Source: Owenia fusiformis (Eukaryota; Annelida; Polychaeta; Sabellida; Oweniidae). From it: a stretch of DNA of 64,000 nt. The notes beneath the pieces were generated by a model. It saw only the letters and a program-made list of their open reading frames with translations. It was not told the DNA's origin and searched no databases. Positions 52,701-62,609 of the stretch are shown piece by piece. Position 1 is the first letter of the stretch. Each line of letters starts with the position of its first letter. A program made the translations under genes and the position numbers. The stretch lies in assembly GCA_903813345.2 (NCBI GenBank), contig CAIIXF020000011.1:29254166-29318165 (forward strand). The letters are read 5' to 3'.

Positions 52701-54628
52701 ACCATCATCTTCTCCAGCTGCCATTCCATGATGCATGACTGCATGATGGACTGGGGGCCCAGGGCGGTGGAAGTCAGAATTATCAGCAATTGGTTCGGAA
52801 TCCCAGAGATCTGGAGCAGTCTGGTGGTTGTAATCTGCATGTATTCCCTAAAAGTTGAGATCAGGTTATAAAGAATCTATTTCATGGAATCATGGGCATG
52901 TACTTTATGTAGCTCCTTGAAGAATGTAGAGCATTTTGATGAATTTATTGGAGCCATGTTTCTGTTTCCTTATACACCAATTTTTCATAGTAGAAACTAA
53001 AATAAATTATTTTAATTTTGCTGTACCATTCTGTCATTTGTCAGGTACTTACAGGTTTATCAACACCATCAGACTTTCCCTCACCACCGCCATGGTTGTA
53101 ATCAAAGGCCTGGTACCCATGGCCATAATCAAAGCTCTCAGCGGATGGGGGTTGCTGTGGTGGCTGTTGAGGAGGAGGCCAGCCCCATCCCCCTTGCTGC
53201 GCCCCCCATTGCTGCTGACCCCAGTTGCCTGTTGCCATGGCACGTATATGATCCTCTGGATTCACCGCTACAATATTATAGAAGATGGTCCTAGTAAAAT
53301 GATAGATCTCCACAGGATTTTTTCTCAAGTGGGTGCAAAATTCTCATTTTCACAATTCAAACCAAAATTGCCAATTTTTCATGATTTTTGTCATTTTCAA
53401 GTGGGTGCAAATGGATTTTCAGGTGGGTGCAAGCCTATCTCAAAATCTCAGGTGGGTGCTGCGCCTACTTGCTTTAATGCTGAGGAGATCACTGCATTAC
53501 AATCAGGGAATGACATAAAAGCATAAGAGTTGAACCACATTGCCAATCAATATCAGACTAGATCAGCTGGCTTTTTCAGTGCATATATTTATCAGAAATC
53601 ATTTCTATGCACTTAAATAACTGACACCAGAGAAAGTGGGGGACAACTTCCTGCAACTTTCAGTACAGAGCACAACTTTTACACTAATTTTCTAGCCAAT
53701 ATCTATCATAAGTTCCTTGATAAGACCACTCAAAATCGAATCAAGCAATTTTTTTCAAAATATCTTTTTTCTTGCCGAGAATTGGTTTTTAGAATTTACA
53801 TCATCCAGTAAATTGAAAATAAAAAATGTTTAGAATTCAACTTAACTGCCTACACTTTACAATATTCTAGTTTAATGGACATAATATGAAGCAATTTTTT
53901 GGTGCATCTTTTTACAATGGGAAAAATGCAATCTTCTCTGGTGTCAGTAATAATTACAATGGAAAAGAAATTCTTATGAAGCCAAAGCTTATTGATAAAT
54001 GCTTTATTTAGAATACTTTTATGACTTTCAAACCAAAAATTTATATCAGTTACTCACTTTCATTTAATTTTCCGAATATGATTACTTACCTGGGGGAGCT
54101 GGGGCACCATTGACATCCCCATCCTTAGGGGGTGGGGGAGGAGGGGGACCCTGGCCTATGGGAGGACCATGTCCCGTAGGGTGAGGTGCTTGTTCAGGGA
54201 CATCACGATGCTGTATCCATTGCTTTGCAAGACTAGCCCAATCAACTAGGAAAATAATGTTCAAAGTGAGATTTTCAACAAGAAGATTTGCATTAAAACT
54301 TTTTAATATTAATATTATAAACTGCAGTATATTTTCTTTCAAGTGATTATGGGCTATGGATTATAGCCACAACTGTTTAACTTGGGAATTGGTCAAAATA
54401 TTTTTCCTGAGAGTAATTTTCATTCAGATGGGGCCCTATTCATTAAAAAGTTGCTTTTGCTGAAGAAAAACAAGATTTTTTTATCATAGGTAAATCTGAG
54501 TCCCAATAAAATAAAATAAAAAAAGATGCCCGGTTGAAGTTCTCACCTTGGTCATGTGGAGTATTTGCGAAGTGTTGTTGCTGTAATGGCCATTGTGCCC
54601 AGGGCTGTTGCTGTCCTCCACCCCACAT
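46761..54628 (-). CDS. PNISR: PNISR, pinin-interacting Ser/Arg-rich splicing protein (complete, 10 coding exons)
   Basis: Minus-strand exons with matching phases: 54628-54547, 54245-54090, 53267-53053, 52847-52682, 52349-52141, 51705-51565, 51272-51161, 49343-49290, 48763-48563, 47863-46761, giving 812 aa (human about 805). The start MWGGGQQQPWAQWPL and the next exon's VDWASLAKQWIQHRD match the PNISR N-terminus. Residues about 55-205 are Pro/Gln/Gly-rich. DAAKRKSLPLWIRQGLEKME near 207-226 is the family's signature, followed by a Glu/Lys coiled coil. MIKTRKWLTEILLEVTD near 324-340 and KAPAKQL...ISGFG near 360-378 are also conserved. Residues about 465-812 form a long RS domain ending in RSRRSRSR, as in vertebrates. 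Family knowledge: a nuclear-speckle SR-related protein that binds pinin, linked to pre-mRNA splicing. An acceptor (TGTTCTAG) just upstream of the ATG implies an untraced 5' UTR exon. Confidence 0.94.
50901..51005. repeat. Short ATGTCATCACC-family element in PNISR intron
   Basis: ATGTCATCACCTACC opens and GTAGTGATGACAT closes a 105-bp unit. Internal CCAACCACCAAACGCCGAA resembles the fragment at 61-156. Non-coding. Confidence 0.6.
53300..53494 (-). repeat. Fragment related to the CAGTGATCTCC MITE in PNISR intron
   Basis: Read on the minus strand it starts CAGTGATCTCCTCAGC and carries several GCACCCACCTGA-type phrases, as in the element at 26312-26530. The far end (near GATCTCCACAGG) does not show a clean terminus. 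Confidence 0.45.
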
Positions 54629-54820
54629 TGTAAAGTTTTAATCAATCACTGGACCTAGAACAGACAAAGCCCTACATTATATATAGTTACCTTCAATAAT
54701 CGCATCAGTAATAGACGAAGCCCCAAATTGTATTGGTCAGCTTCAAACAATAAATTGCAACTGGAATAGGCAAAGCCCTGCATTGTAGTCAGCTTCAATC
54801 AATCACTGCACCTATCAGAG
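54621..54820. repeat. Four tandem units (45-55 bp) covering the PNISR start codon
   Basis: Units open CCCCACATTG (54621), CCCTACATTA (54670), CCCCAAATTG (54721) and CCCTGCATTG (54776). Each continues with a CTTCAATCAATCACTG-like block, and the units are joined by AGACAAAG-like sequence. The first unit includes the minus-strand ATG of PNISR and the acceptor before it. Confidence 0.7.
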
Positions 54821-56329
54821 TCTTCCTGTTGCAAAAAAAATATCCAAATTATCAAAAAGAAACATGAAACAAAACATTGGGGCGAATTTATTTGTTAACT
54901 ATATGTGGACATATACATTTTGATATTTAAGAAACAAACAAGATGTTGGGGTAAGCCTTTCATGAATAGTCACAAGTGCCACATATACCAAGTATTGTGC
55001 CATTTCATGCTAAGCACCTAGCTTGGTCCCCATACAGGGTTCATACATCTTTTTCAAAATGAAATTCCCTGACATTTCCAGGCAAAAAAGGAAATTTCCA
55101 GGTCTAGTTTTGCTTGCATGGCCTCCAAAAATGGCTCTGTATTATTAAATAAAAGACAAGACTTATTATGAAACATTTTAGGTTTCTCCCTTAGTACCAT
55201 TTCTCATGACTGACTTTACTTTTACAGCTGGCCATCTTATTCACCAATTTATTCCTGATACAAAGGCAAGCATACATGTACATCAAGGGGTGCATTTTTT
55301 GGGGTTTGCATCACTGCGAGCGAAGAAAACCCAAAAAGGGGAGGGGGTGGTGTGGCGAATGTAATTTTTCACAGGCGAGTGTAAAAACACAAGTTACTTG
55401 GCAATTGATGATTTGCGATCACAGAATAGTTTCTATCTTGTAGTGACGTCACAATTAGGCCACCCAGCTTTAGATGTTTGATTTTGAGAGATTATCTTCT
55501 ATATTTCGTGCTTTATTGATTTATTTTTCACGAAAGCGTTCGATTTGACTAGATCAACATTCATGCTAAGCACATACCAAGTCTAAGATGTTACTGACAT
55601 GATTTAGATAGCGGTTAAGGCGCCCCCCGATTTTGACAAAAACGGGGGGCGCTTATAGGCATCAATGTTTAGTATGAATATCACCCAAACATTGCACATA
55701 TATAGATATACTCATGATCTAGTCAAATCGGCATACCTGGTAAATATCCGACCCATGGTTTTCATAAAAGAAACGACAATATGTTTTGCTCAAAACTGCC
55801 ACGTGTTCGCCATTTCGTGATTCCATCATTTCTAATATTATTTCTAGAGTCCATTTCACTGCTTCATTTCGTCAGTAGAACGGCAAATATAAGAAATTGG
55901 GAGACCATTGTGCAATAATATATGGAAAAGTATATTCATAATGTACATGAATGACATTTGTATATCTTGGATTGCTTCTAGTAGGGATATTACATTATTT
56001 TTCAAAGCTGTTATTTGATTTTTAAAAATAAACTGAGAGGGTAGGGCTTGGTGAAAGAAGCTCAAAACTGCAAACGGAATGAAAATCGGTTCACGGGCAG
56101 CAAAGTTACGGCATTTTTAGTCCCGAAAACATGACATCAATTTGAGATCATAGCAAATTGATCTCCATGTTAAATAAGTGGCACCGATTGGCAAAAATCA
56201 ACATTTTCCATGAAATCTATCATTTTATCATAGTTTTTAACGACAAGTGAGCCAATAACGAACAGGTTAACTCCAGGAAATGTCTGATTTTTCTTATTCT
56301 TCAAAAAACCAGAATGCCTGCCAAAAACC
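54821..56329. other. Non-coding region upstream of PNISR
   Basis: No exon could be placed; an untraced 5' UTR exon and promoter of PNISR should lie here or further right. A GC hairpin (GCGCCCCCCG at 55620-55629, CGGGGGGCGC at 55643-55652, 13-nt loop) stands out from the AT-rich background. A TCACTGCGAGCGAAGAAAAC phrase near 55310 looks like repeat debris. Confidence 0.45.
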
Positions 56330-57690
56330 GATTTGGCCTCCAAATCCAAGATGGCCGCCTAAATCCAAGATGGCGGACAGTAGAAAAATTGCTTTTTAAC
56401 CTTTAGCGTGCTGCCGGCGGACGAGTCCGCCGAGACTAAAATGTCTCTCACAACTGCCGGCGGACCCGTACGCCCGATTTCAAACTTTTAAAAACTTTAC
56501 TTTTTCGCGCCATTCGTATTGTCCAATTAGATTGCCCGATTTATTCAGTGCCTAACATGACTTCCTGTTGACCTAGAAATGGCGATATTTCGAAAAATAA
56601 TTCTCAATTCAACAATTTAAACAGTGTTTTAGTCGTTTTTAGTGAACGAATCGTACAAAATGGTGGACAAATACGATCACAACGAAAATGTGGAGGAAAT
56701 AGATTACGATTTCGAGCTCTTTAGGCTCTTGGAAGCCGATAACGGTCATCGAAAATAGAAAGTAGAATATTTTCTGAATTGAAAAATTGAACATTCGATC
56801 GCTGCAAATTCAGATTTGGATTCTGACCAGACGAAGAGGCGGAGCGGCGGATTCCGGAGGAGTATTCATGGTATATTTATGCCCAGTCGTGTTAATGTAC
56901 GAAAAAATTCATGAGAACATTTTTTTCATGAGCCAGGCCACTGTATCTTCCCTTTGTGAAAATTTTATCCAGATTCATTCAGTAGTTATTGAGATATTAA
57001 TTATTTAGTCCAGGTATATCATTTTTTGCACTCTTTGAAAAATAAGCCAGATGCGTGGGATATATTTGCTGAAATAAGGCAGCATGGTAAAGGTTAAACG
57101 CAGATTTTACAATGAATCCATGCAGTTACCTTATTTGTCTAGTCCAAATATGTCACACTTGACATAAAATATCCAATATTGTGGGAAAATCCAACAAGAC
57201 GTCTCAAATCCAAGATGGCGAATACATTCAAGATGGCAGCAAACGCCCAAGATGGCGTCAAAATAGACAAAATCCAATATGGCGGACAGCAAAATCAGTA
57301 TGTTTTGACGCAGGTTTTAAGATAAATCGATGAAGTTTATCTGACTAGTTTATTTGACTCGGTCAAGAATGTCACTTATAACTACAAATATCCAATATGG
57401 TGGAAAATCCAATACAGCGTCCAAAATCAAAGATGGCGCAGGAAAAAGATGGCGGCCAAAATTCAAGATGGCGGCCAAAATTCAAAATGGCGGCCAAAAA
57501 TTCAAGATGGCGTCAAAATCTACCATAATGGCCAAAATCCTAAATGGCGGACTTTAAATACTACCATATTTTGTCACAGATTTTAGGATAAATCCATGAA
57601 ATATTATCTTGTCGAATATGTAATCTATAGTCTGAGAAATCCAATATGGTGGAATAATCCAAGATGGTGTTCAACTATAAGATTCCGCCA
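56330..57690. repeat. Tandem repeat region rich in AAGATGGCGG motifs
   Basis: Roughly 240-bp units each contain a GATTTTAnnATnAATCCATG block, then AAATATCCAATATGGTGG and runs of AAGATGGCGG-type sequence. A local run near 57430-57525 repeats ATTCAAGATGGCGGCCAAA about four times. Three large units are recognisable; the first is interrupted by the piggyBac relic. No ORF of interest. Confidence 0.75.
56400..57093 (+). mobile_element. Non-autonomous piggyBac element with transposase remnant
   Basis: TTAA flanks both sides (56396-56399 and 57094-57097). Left end CCTTTAGCGTGCTGCC and the complement of the right end, CCTTTACCATGCTGCC, agree at 14 of 16 bases and fit the piggyBac CCYT terminus. A 32-codon frame at 56660-56758 (MVDKYDHNENVEEIDYDFEL...) looks like the acidic N-terminus of a piggyBac transposase. 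The DDD catalytic domain is absent. It sits inside the AAGATGGCGG repeat region. Confidence 0.88.
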
Positions 57691-58458
57691 AAGTCCAAAA
57701 TAACATCCTACATTCTCAGCTGATTGTGCGTAAGTATTACTTCCAACTTTCATCTGGTTGTTTAGAGATCTCTTAATCTGTTAATATAACGTTGGCTGTC
57801 AAACGTCAAATGTGAGAACTGGGAAAATTGTTGTCATCTGGAATTCGAAATATGAAATATTTAGCTCTGAGTGACAATGCATACCACAGTATTAAACTTT
57901 TAAATCAAACCATATGTATTCTTGCCGAAAAGTAATGAATATGTTCTATGAATGTAATTAATTGAGAAAACAATAGGATAAACGCAACATTTATCTGGAC
58001 TGATCAATTTCAATGATTAATAAACTACTAATTTGATCCGTGATTGATTATTGTCATTTTTTAAAATTAATCACCTTACCTTAACATATCTACATTATGT
58101 ACAATGGGGAGAGGTTGCAAGAGGCTAGGCTTGGAGATCATCCCTGAAAAGTGTAGAAAACAAATATTATTGTATGTTCATATCAGTTGTAATCTTGGGA
58201 ACTGCTCAATAATATATAAAACATATTTGTGTGTAATTTAGATTTTAAACCAAAAACTATATCTTTCATGCTAAGGTTATAAACCTATGAAAACATGTAA
58301 TATTAATCATAAATATTGAAAAATCCATATTGAAGTTATAAACTGTTCATAACTAATATTTAAATGCAAACATTACACAATGAAGTTAAAAGTAAATACA
58401 AAGAAGTAAGACACACAATGTAAAGTAACTCTTTAAATCAACAGTAACAGAACACTGA
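57691..58458. other. Non-coding stretch
   Basis: No gene or repeat boundary recognised. It is 3' flank of the minus-strand ORF at 58459-59613. Confidence 0.4.
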
Positions 58459-59613
58459 TCACCTCAGGATTAAATCTCCCTTCTTCAAATCTCGCAAGAG
58501 GTCAAATTCCCACACTTGCTTAGCCCCTTCATACTTTACACTAAACAGTGATTTTTCCCCATCTCCTTTAATCAATTTCACCACCTTTCCTTTGTACCAC
58601 TGAACTTCTTTCTTATCTGAATTGCCATCAGAATTTACACATTTATGTTCAATGTTCACACCCACTAATCTCTCAGGATTTTTCAATAGTGTTTCATGAT
58701 AATTTTTATTTTGGCAGAGGGCTAGCCTTGTTTGCCTGGCCTTATAGATTTCTTCAGCCAAGTTCATCTTTTTCTCTTCACATTGTTGCTTTATATCATG
58801 AGTATTACACTCTATTGCATTGTCAATTTGTAATTCAGGTTCTGGGGACTCATTGTCACTTATGTCGTTGAGATCTAAAATAGTTTTTAAATTGGATGTA
58901 AGGTCTTTAACTGAGTAGGGAACACCTTTTGACGATTGCGCAAAAATTGGCTTTTCTCCTTTTGATTGGAGTAGGTCATGATGAAATTTGATTTGTGTAA
59001 CAAGTGCTTGTTTCTTTGCATTTTGGGAACTGTGTTCCTTAAGTTTCATGTCAATCACTTTGGCAGATGTCCAAAGACCTCCTAACTTGACTATGTCATT
59101 TGTCAATTTTACCTTAGCTTGACTTTGTTTTTCTTCCTTGTCTCGTTTCTCATTTTGTCTCGTTTTTAATTTTTCCAATTTTTGTCTTTTGATTTCTTCC
59201 TTTCTCTCGGCTATAAAAGCTCTCTGTTCAGTGTAGCTAGTTCTTGCTTTCTTTAAGGCATCACGTTTTTCTTCTTCACTCAGGGCATTCAGCCATTTTG
59301 TTGTCTTGTTATTTCTCCACATAATGATTGCATCAATAGAAGGGTATGCAATCATTGGTTTGTTTCTTATAAGATTGTCCAGTATGGCGAAGTCCCTCTC
59401 ATTTGCCTTGTTTGTAGCAGGGGTGGACTGAAGTTTTTGACTGATATAATCTGGCGGATCATACAATAATCCCCCGGGCAGGTGATCTTTGCACTGCCTT
59501 TCAAAAACAAGAAGGATACCTGCTGCTAGGATCTCAAGAGCCATCTGTGTCAGTGCCTCGATATCCTCATTTCCATTTTTCTTGAGAAGACTTTCATAGA
59601 TATCATAGTGCAG
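58459..59613 (-). pseudogene. 5'-truncated protein with coiled coil and Tudor-like C-terminus, probably mobile-element derived
   Basis: The frame is open from 59613 to the stop at 58459; the first ATG is at 59544 (361 codons). Upstream codons remain open through about 59607 and the first stop falls seven bases inside the foldback terminus, so the N-terminal part was cut off by that insertion. Seen: LLVFERQCKDHLPGG near residues 11-25, ERDFAILDNLIR near 49-60, a Lys/Glu coiled coil at about 88-150, and a C-terminal WYKGKVVKLI ... VWEFDLLRDLKKGDL segment like an SH3/Tudor-type fold. From memory this layout matches a multicopy invertebrate family of uncharacterised, probably transposon-encoded proteins; I cannot name it. 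The remaining frame has no internal stop. Confidence 0.6.
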
Positions 59614-61080
59614 TCAGAATGAGGGTTTAGGCGTGCGTTCAGAGGGATTTTATGGGACATAATTTTTCATGTTGCTAGTATGATTTTACATATTTTTATG
59701 GATTATTAGATCTTAGTTTTTCAGCTTTTAGATTTTGTGGCCATTTTACCCCCCATGGGCTATAATTTGGACCCCTACTATAAAATTGGGCTGGAACTCC
59801 ATAAATACTCAGTGGAATGTATCTAAATTACTTGGATATATTGGTATGGGCTAAATGAATATATGATAAAAATCTCATGTCACATGGTTAAGCGGTTGCC
59901 ATGGAAACAGATAAAACATACCCTTCAGGTGTTGATTTTCAGGCCATTTTTCAGAAATGATAAAAGTCATTTCATGCATATTTTGTCATCATTGTGTTAG
60001 GAAGGGTTAAAGTATGAATAGAAAACTTCTATAGTATATTAGCAACAATCTTATATAAAGATTAGTCCACAGGATTTCAGATTTTGGCCTTATATGTGTC
60101 CATAATTTATACAGGGGTCTATTTCACAGACTCGAACTCCCACATTAGATGGATGCTATAACTTTTGAAATAATGGAGATACAGGTCTCATTTTTTCAGA
60201 TCTTCATAAATAGTTGGTTTTAAGTATTGTATTATACTTTGGGAGCTGGTATGTGATTGATTGCTATGGTAACCAAGGTTTTATGGAAATTCGGACCCCC
60301 ACATTGAATGGATGCTATAACTTTTGAAATAAGGGATATGGGTGTCTCATTTTTTCAGATCTTAGACAATGATTGATTTTAAGGATTGATTCAGACTTTG
60401 GGAGCTGGTATTTGATTGGTTACCATGGTAATCAGGGTTTTGTTGAAATTCAGACCTCCACAATTGATAAACGCTATACTTATACAGGCAGATACAAATA
60501 TCTTTTCAGATATTAAGATAATAATAAGATGTGTATATTGTATTAGACTTTGGAAGTTAGGATTTACTTGGTTGCCATGGCCATGGTAACCATGTTTCGT
60601 TTTCATGGTAACTGCGGTTTTTGTTTTTAGATTCACCTTCATTCTAGATAGGTCAATACATGATTTAAAATACCAAATTGCCATTTTATTCTTAATTTTT
60701 GGATTTTTTTCTATTTTATATGATTTACATGCTCATGACTCATTAATACTAGAGAGGCAAAAAATTTTTGGCTCATAAAATATCAAGTACTAGTAAACAA
60801 TACATGTATACTGTATTTATATCTGACAATATAGCCTCATTCCATACTACTAATTCTCACAAATATTCTGACTCCTAACTTGTTCATTTTTACTCATCAT
60901 TACTGTTTTCATTTTGCACAATTGTCTCTTGATTTAAATATCAACCGTTTCTGTTGGAATGAAGGCTTGTTTTGACCATTCTGGAGTTGAGGATCCTCAG
61001 GGGATTTAGTACATTCATGCAGTATTGGGCTTGGCAGAATGGGTTAAGACTGGTCCCTGGGGGTTCACTGTATATACAAT
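59607..61080 (+). repeat. Foldback left arm
   Basis: Pairs with 62610-63981. Landmarks include GGGATTTTATGGGACAT, TACCCCCCATGGGCTATAAT and, at the inner end, TTCATGCAGTATTGGGCTTGG. Confidence 0.85.
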
Positions 61081-62040
61081 TTGGCTGGGGTCCTAGGCAG
61101 AGCCCTCAGATATCAATATTTTCCCATACCAATCTGTCAAATTTGAATGTATTTCCATACCAACCAAAGTAATGCCCAAAAGTCATACAAAATGCCCAAA
61201 TATAGGATCAATGGGATATCAAATATCCAGATATAAAAGCATGGCCATTCAAAATGTCTAATGCTCCGAGAAGAAGGCAGACCTTTGAGCTATGAGGAAA
61301 ACAACCAAAAACACAACAACTTCACATTATAAAGGATATATACTAGACCAATGCCATACCACAAGTGAGGGTAACATATTTTCCAAGACCATTCTCATAC
61401 CAGTAAGTGGAAAAATTGGACCATTGCCATACCTCAAGTCATAATTTGGAGGGCATTCTCATATCAGATTTTAAAAGGAGAAGAGTCACTATGGAGAGCT
61501 TTTTAGAAGGACAGAACTATTTTATTCTGGAAGTGATCATCATGAAACTTTAACATACATTTAGAAATGAGGTGAAATCAGGGATCCTGACATATTATTC
61601 TCAAATTATTAAAACGTGGGTTTGTAGAACGTTTTTGTGAAGAGTTCATCATTGGCTCCAAAGTAATTCATTGCATTACATTAGCTGCTATGTAGAATAC
61701 CTTCCACCTTGTAACAGTGTGTAACGATTGCTCACTCCAACATTTAGGATTTGTCATTCATCCTCTTCAAATTTCTATATTGTTTCCTATTATGAAGAAA
61801 ACAACTTTTAAAAAACCTCAACTGATGTGAACTCTGTCCAATTAGATGTCAGAAGCTCAACCAAACTTCTGTAGCTGCAAACTTAGAACGAAGTACTGTG
61901 TGAAGCTATATTAGCCTTCAATGTGTTACTGGATCTGAATGATGAGGGCAGTACTGTTTTGGAGAATGTCTTATGTGGAACAGCTCATATCGTAATTTAT
62001 TGATGTCAGTTACAAATGTATTTTTGTAATTCTGCTCTTC

Positions 62041-62214
62041 TTTTGCAGGTGAACAATACAACTTTGGATTTTATTGTTACTAGATCTGAACAAAAGTAAA
62101 ATAAATCAACTGAAACTGAAGACAAACAATTCTTAAAGTTATTTTCTTCAATAGGAAACAATATAGAAATTCCTGATACCATAAAATCCAAAGTTGAATT
62201 GTTCACCTGCAAAA
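62041..62214. repeat. Hairpin in foldback spacer
   Basis: TTTTGCAGGTGAACAATACA at 62041 is answered by AATTGTTCACCTGCAAAA ending at 62214 (about 34-bp arms, one or two mismatches, about 106-nt loop). A second offset pair (AATTTCTATATTGTTTCCTA near 61770 and its complement near 62151-62171) overlaps it. Confidence 0.75.
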
Positions 62215-62371
62215 GTACAGCTGAATAACCAAAAAATAGCTAATAGATTATGAGCTGTTTCACATGAGATACTAATATTCTCAAAAACAGAATGGTGCTG
62301 CCCTTACTTATGAAGGTGTTGACATTTCAACTCTCACATTTGAAGAGGGTGAATTATCAAACCTGTGTATA

Positions 62372-62608
62372 CAGTTGGGGACATAAATAAATGACAGGTG
62401 GATTTGCTGAAGTGAGGATTTCCCATGTTAAAAATAAGAGAATTTACAAGAGGCCATAAATCAGTGGATGAGATTATACAAAATGTAAAATATAAAAATT
62501 TTAAGGGATATGTATCTAGACAATATTGGAAATTATGGGCTTTCAGACCACCATAATTAGGAAATGGTGATCGAAAATCGACCTGTCATTTATTTTTGTC
62601 CCCAACTG
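62372..62608. mobile_element. Tc1/mariner-type MITE inside the foldback spacer
   Basis: Ends CAGTTGGGGACATAAATAAA and its answering TTTATTTTTGTCCCCAACTG are about 36-bp inverted repeats with few mismatches, flanked by TA on both sides. 237 bp, no ORF. It lies exactly at the inner edge of the right arm, so it is younger than the foldback. Confidence 0.88.
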
Positions 62609-62609
62609 T

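Noticed and set aside
52936-53526. 196-codon plus-strand frame across PNISR exon 3
   Set aside because: Antisense shadow of a Pro/Gln-rich exon plus repeat sequence; no motif.
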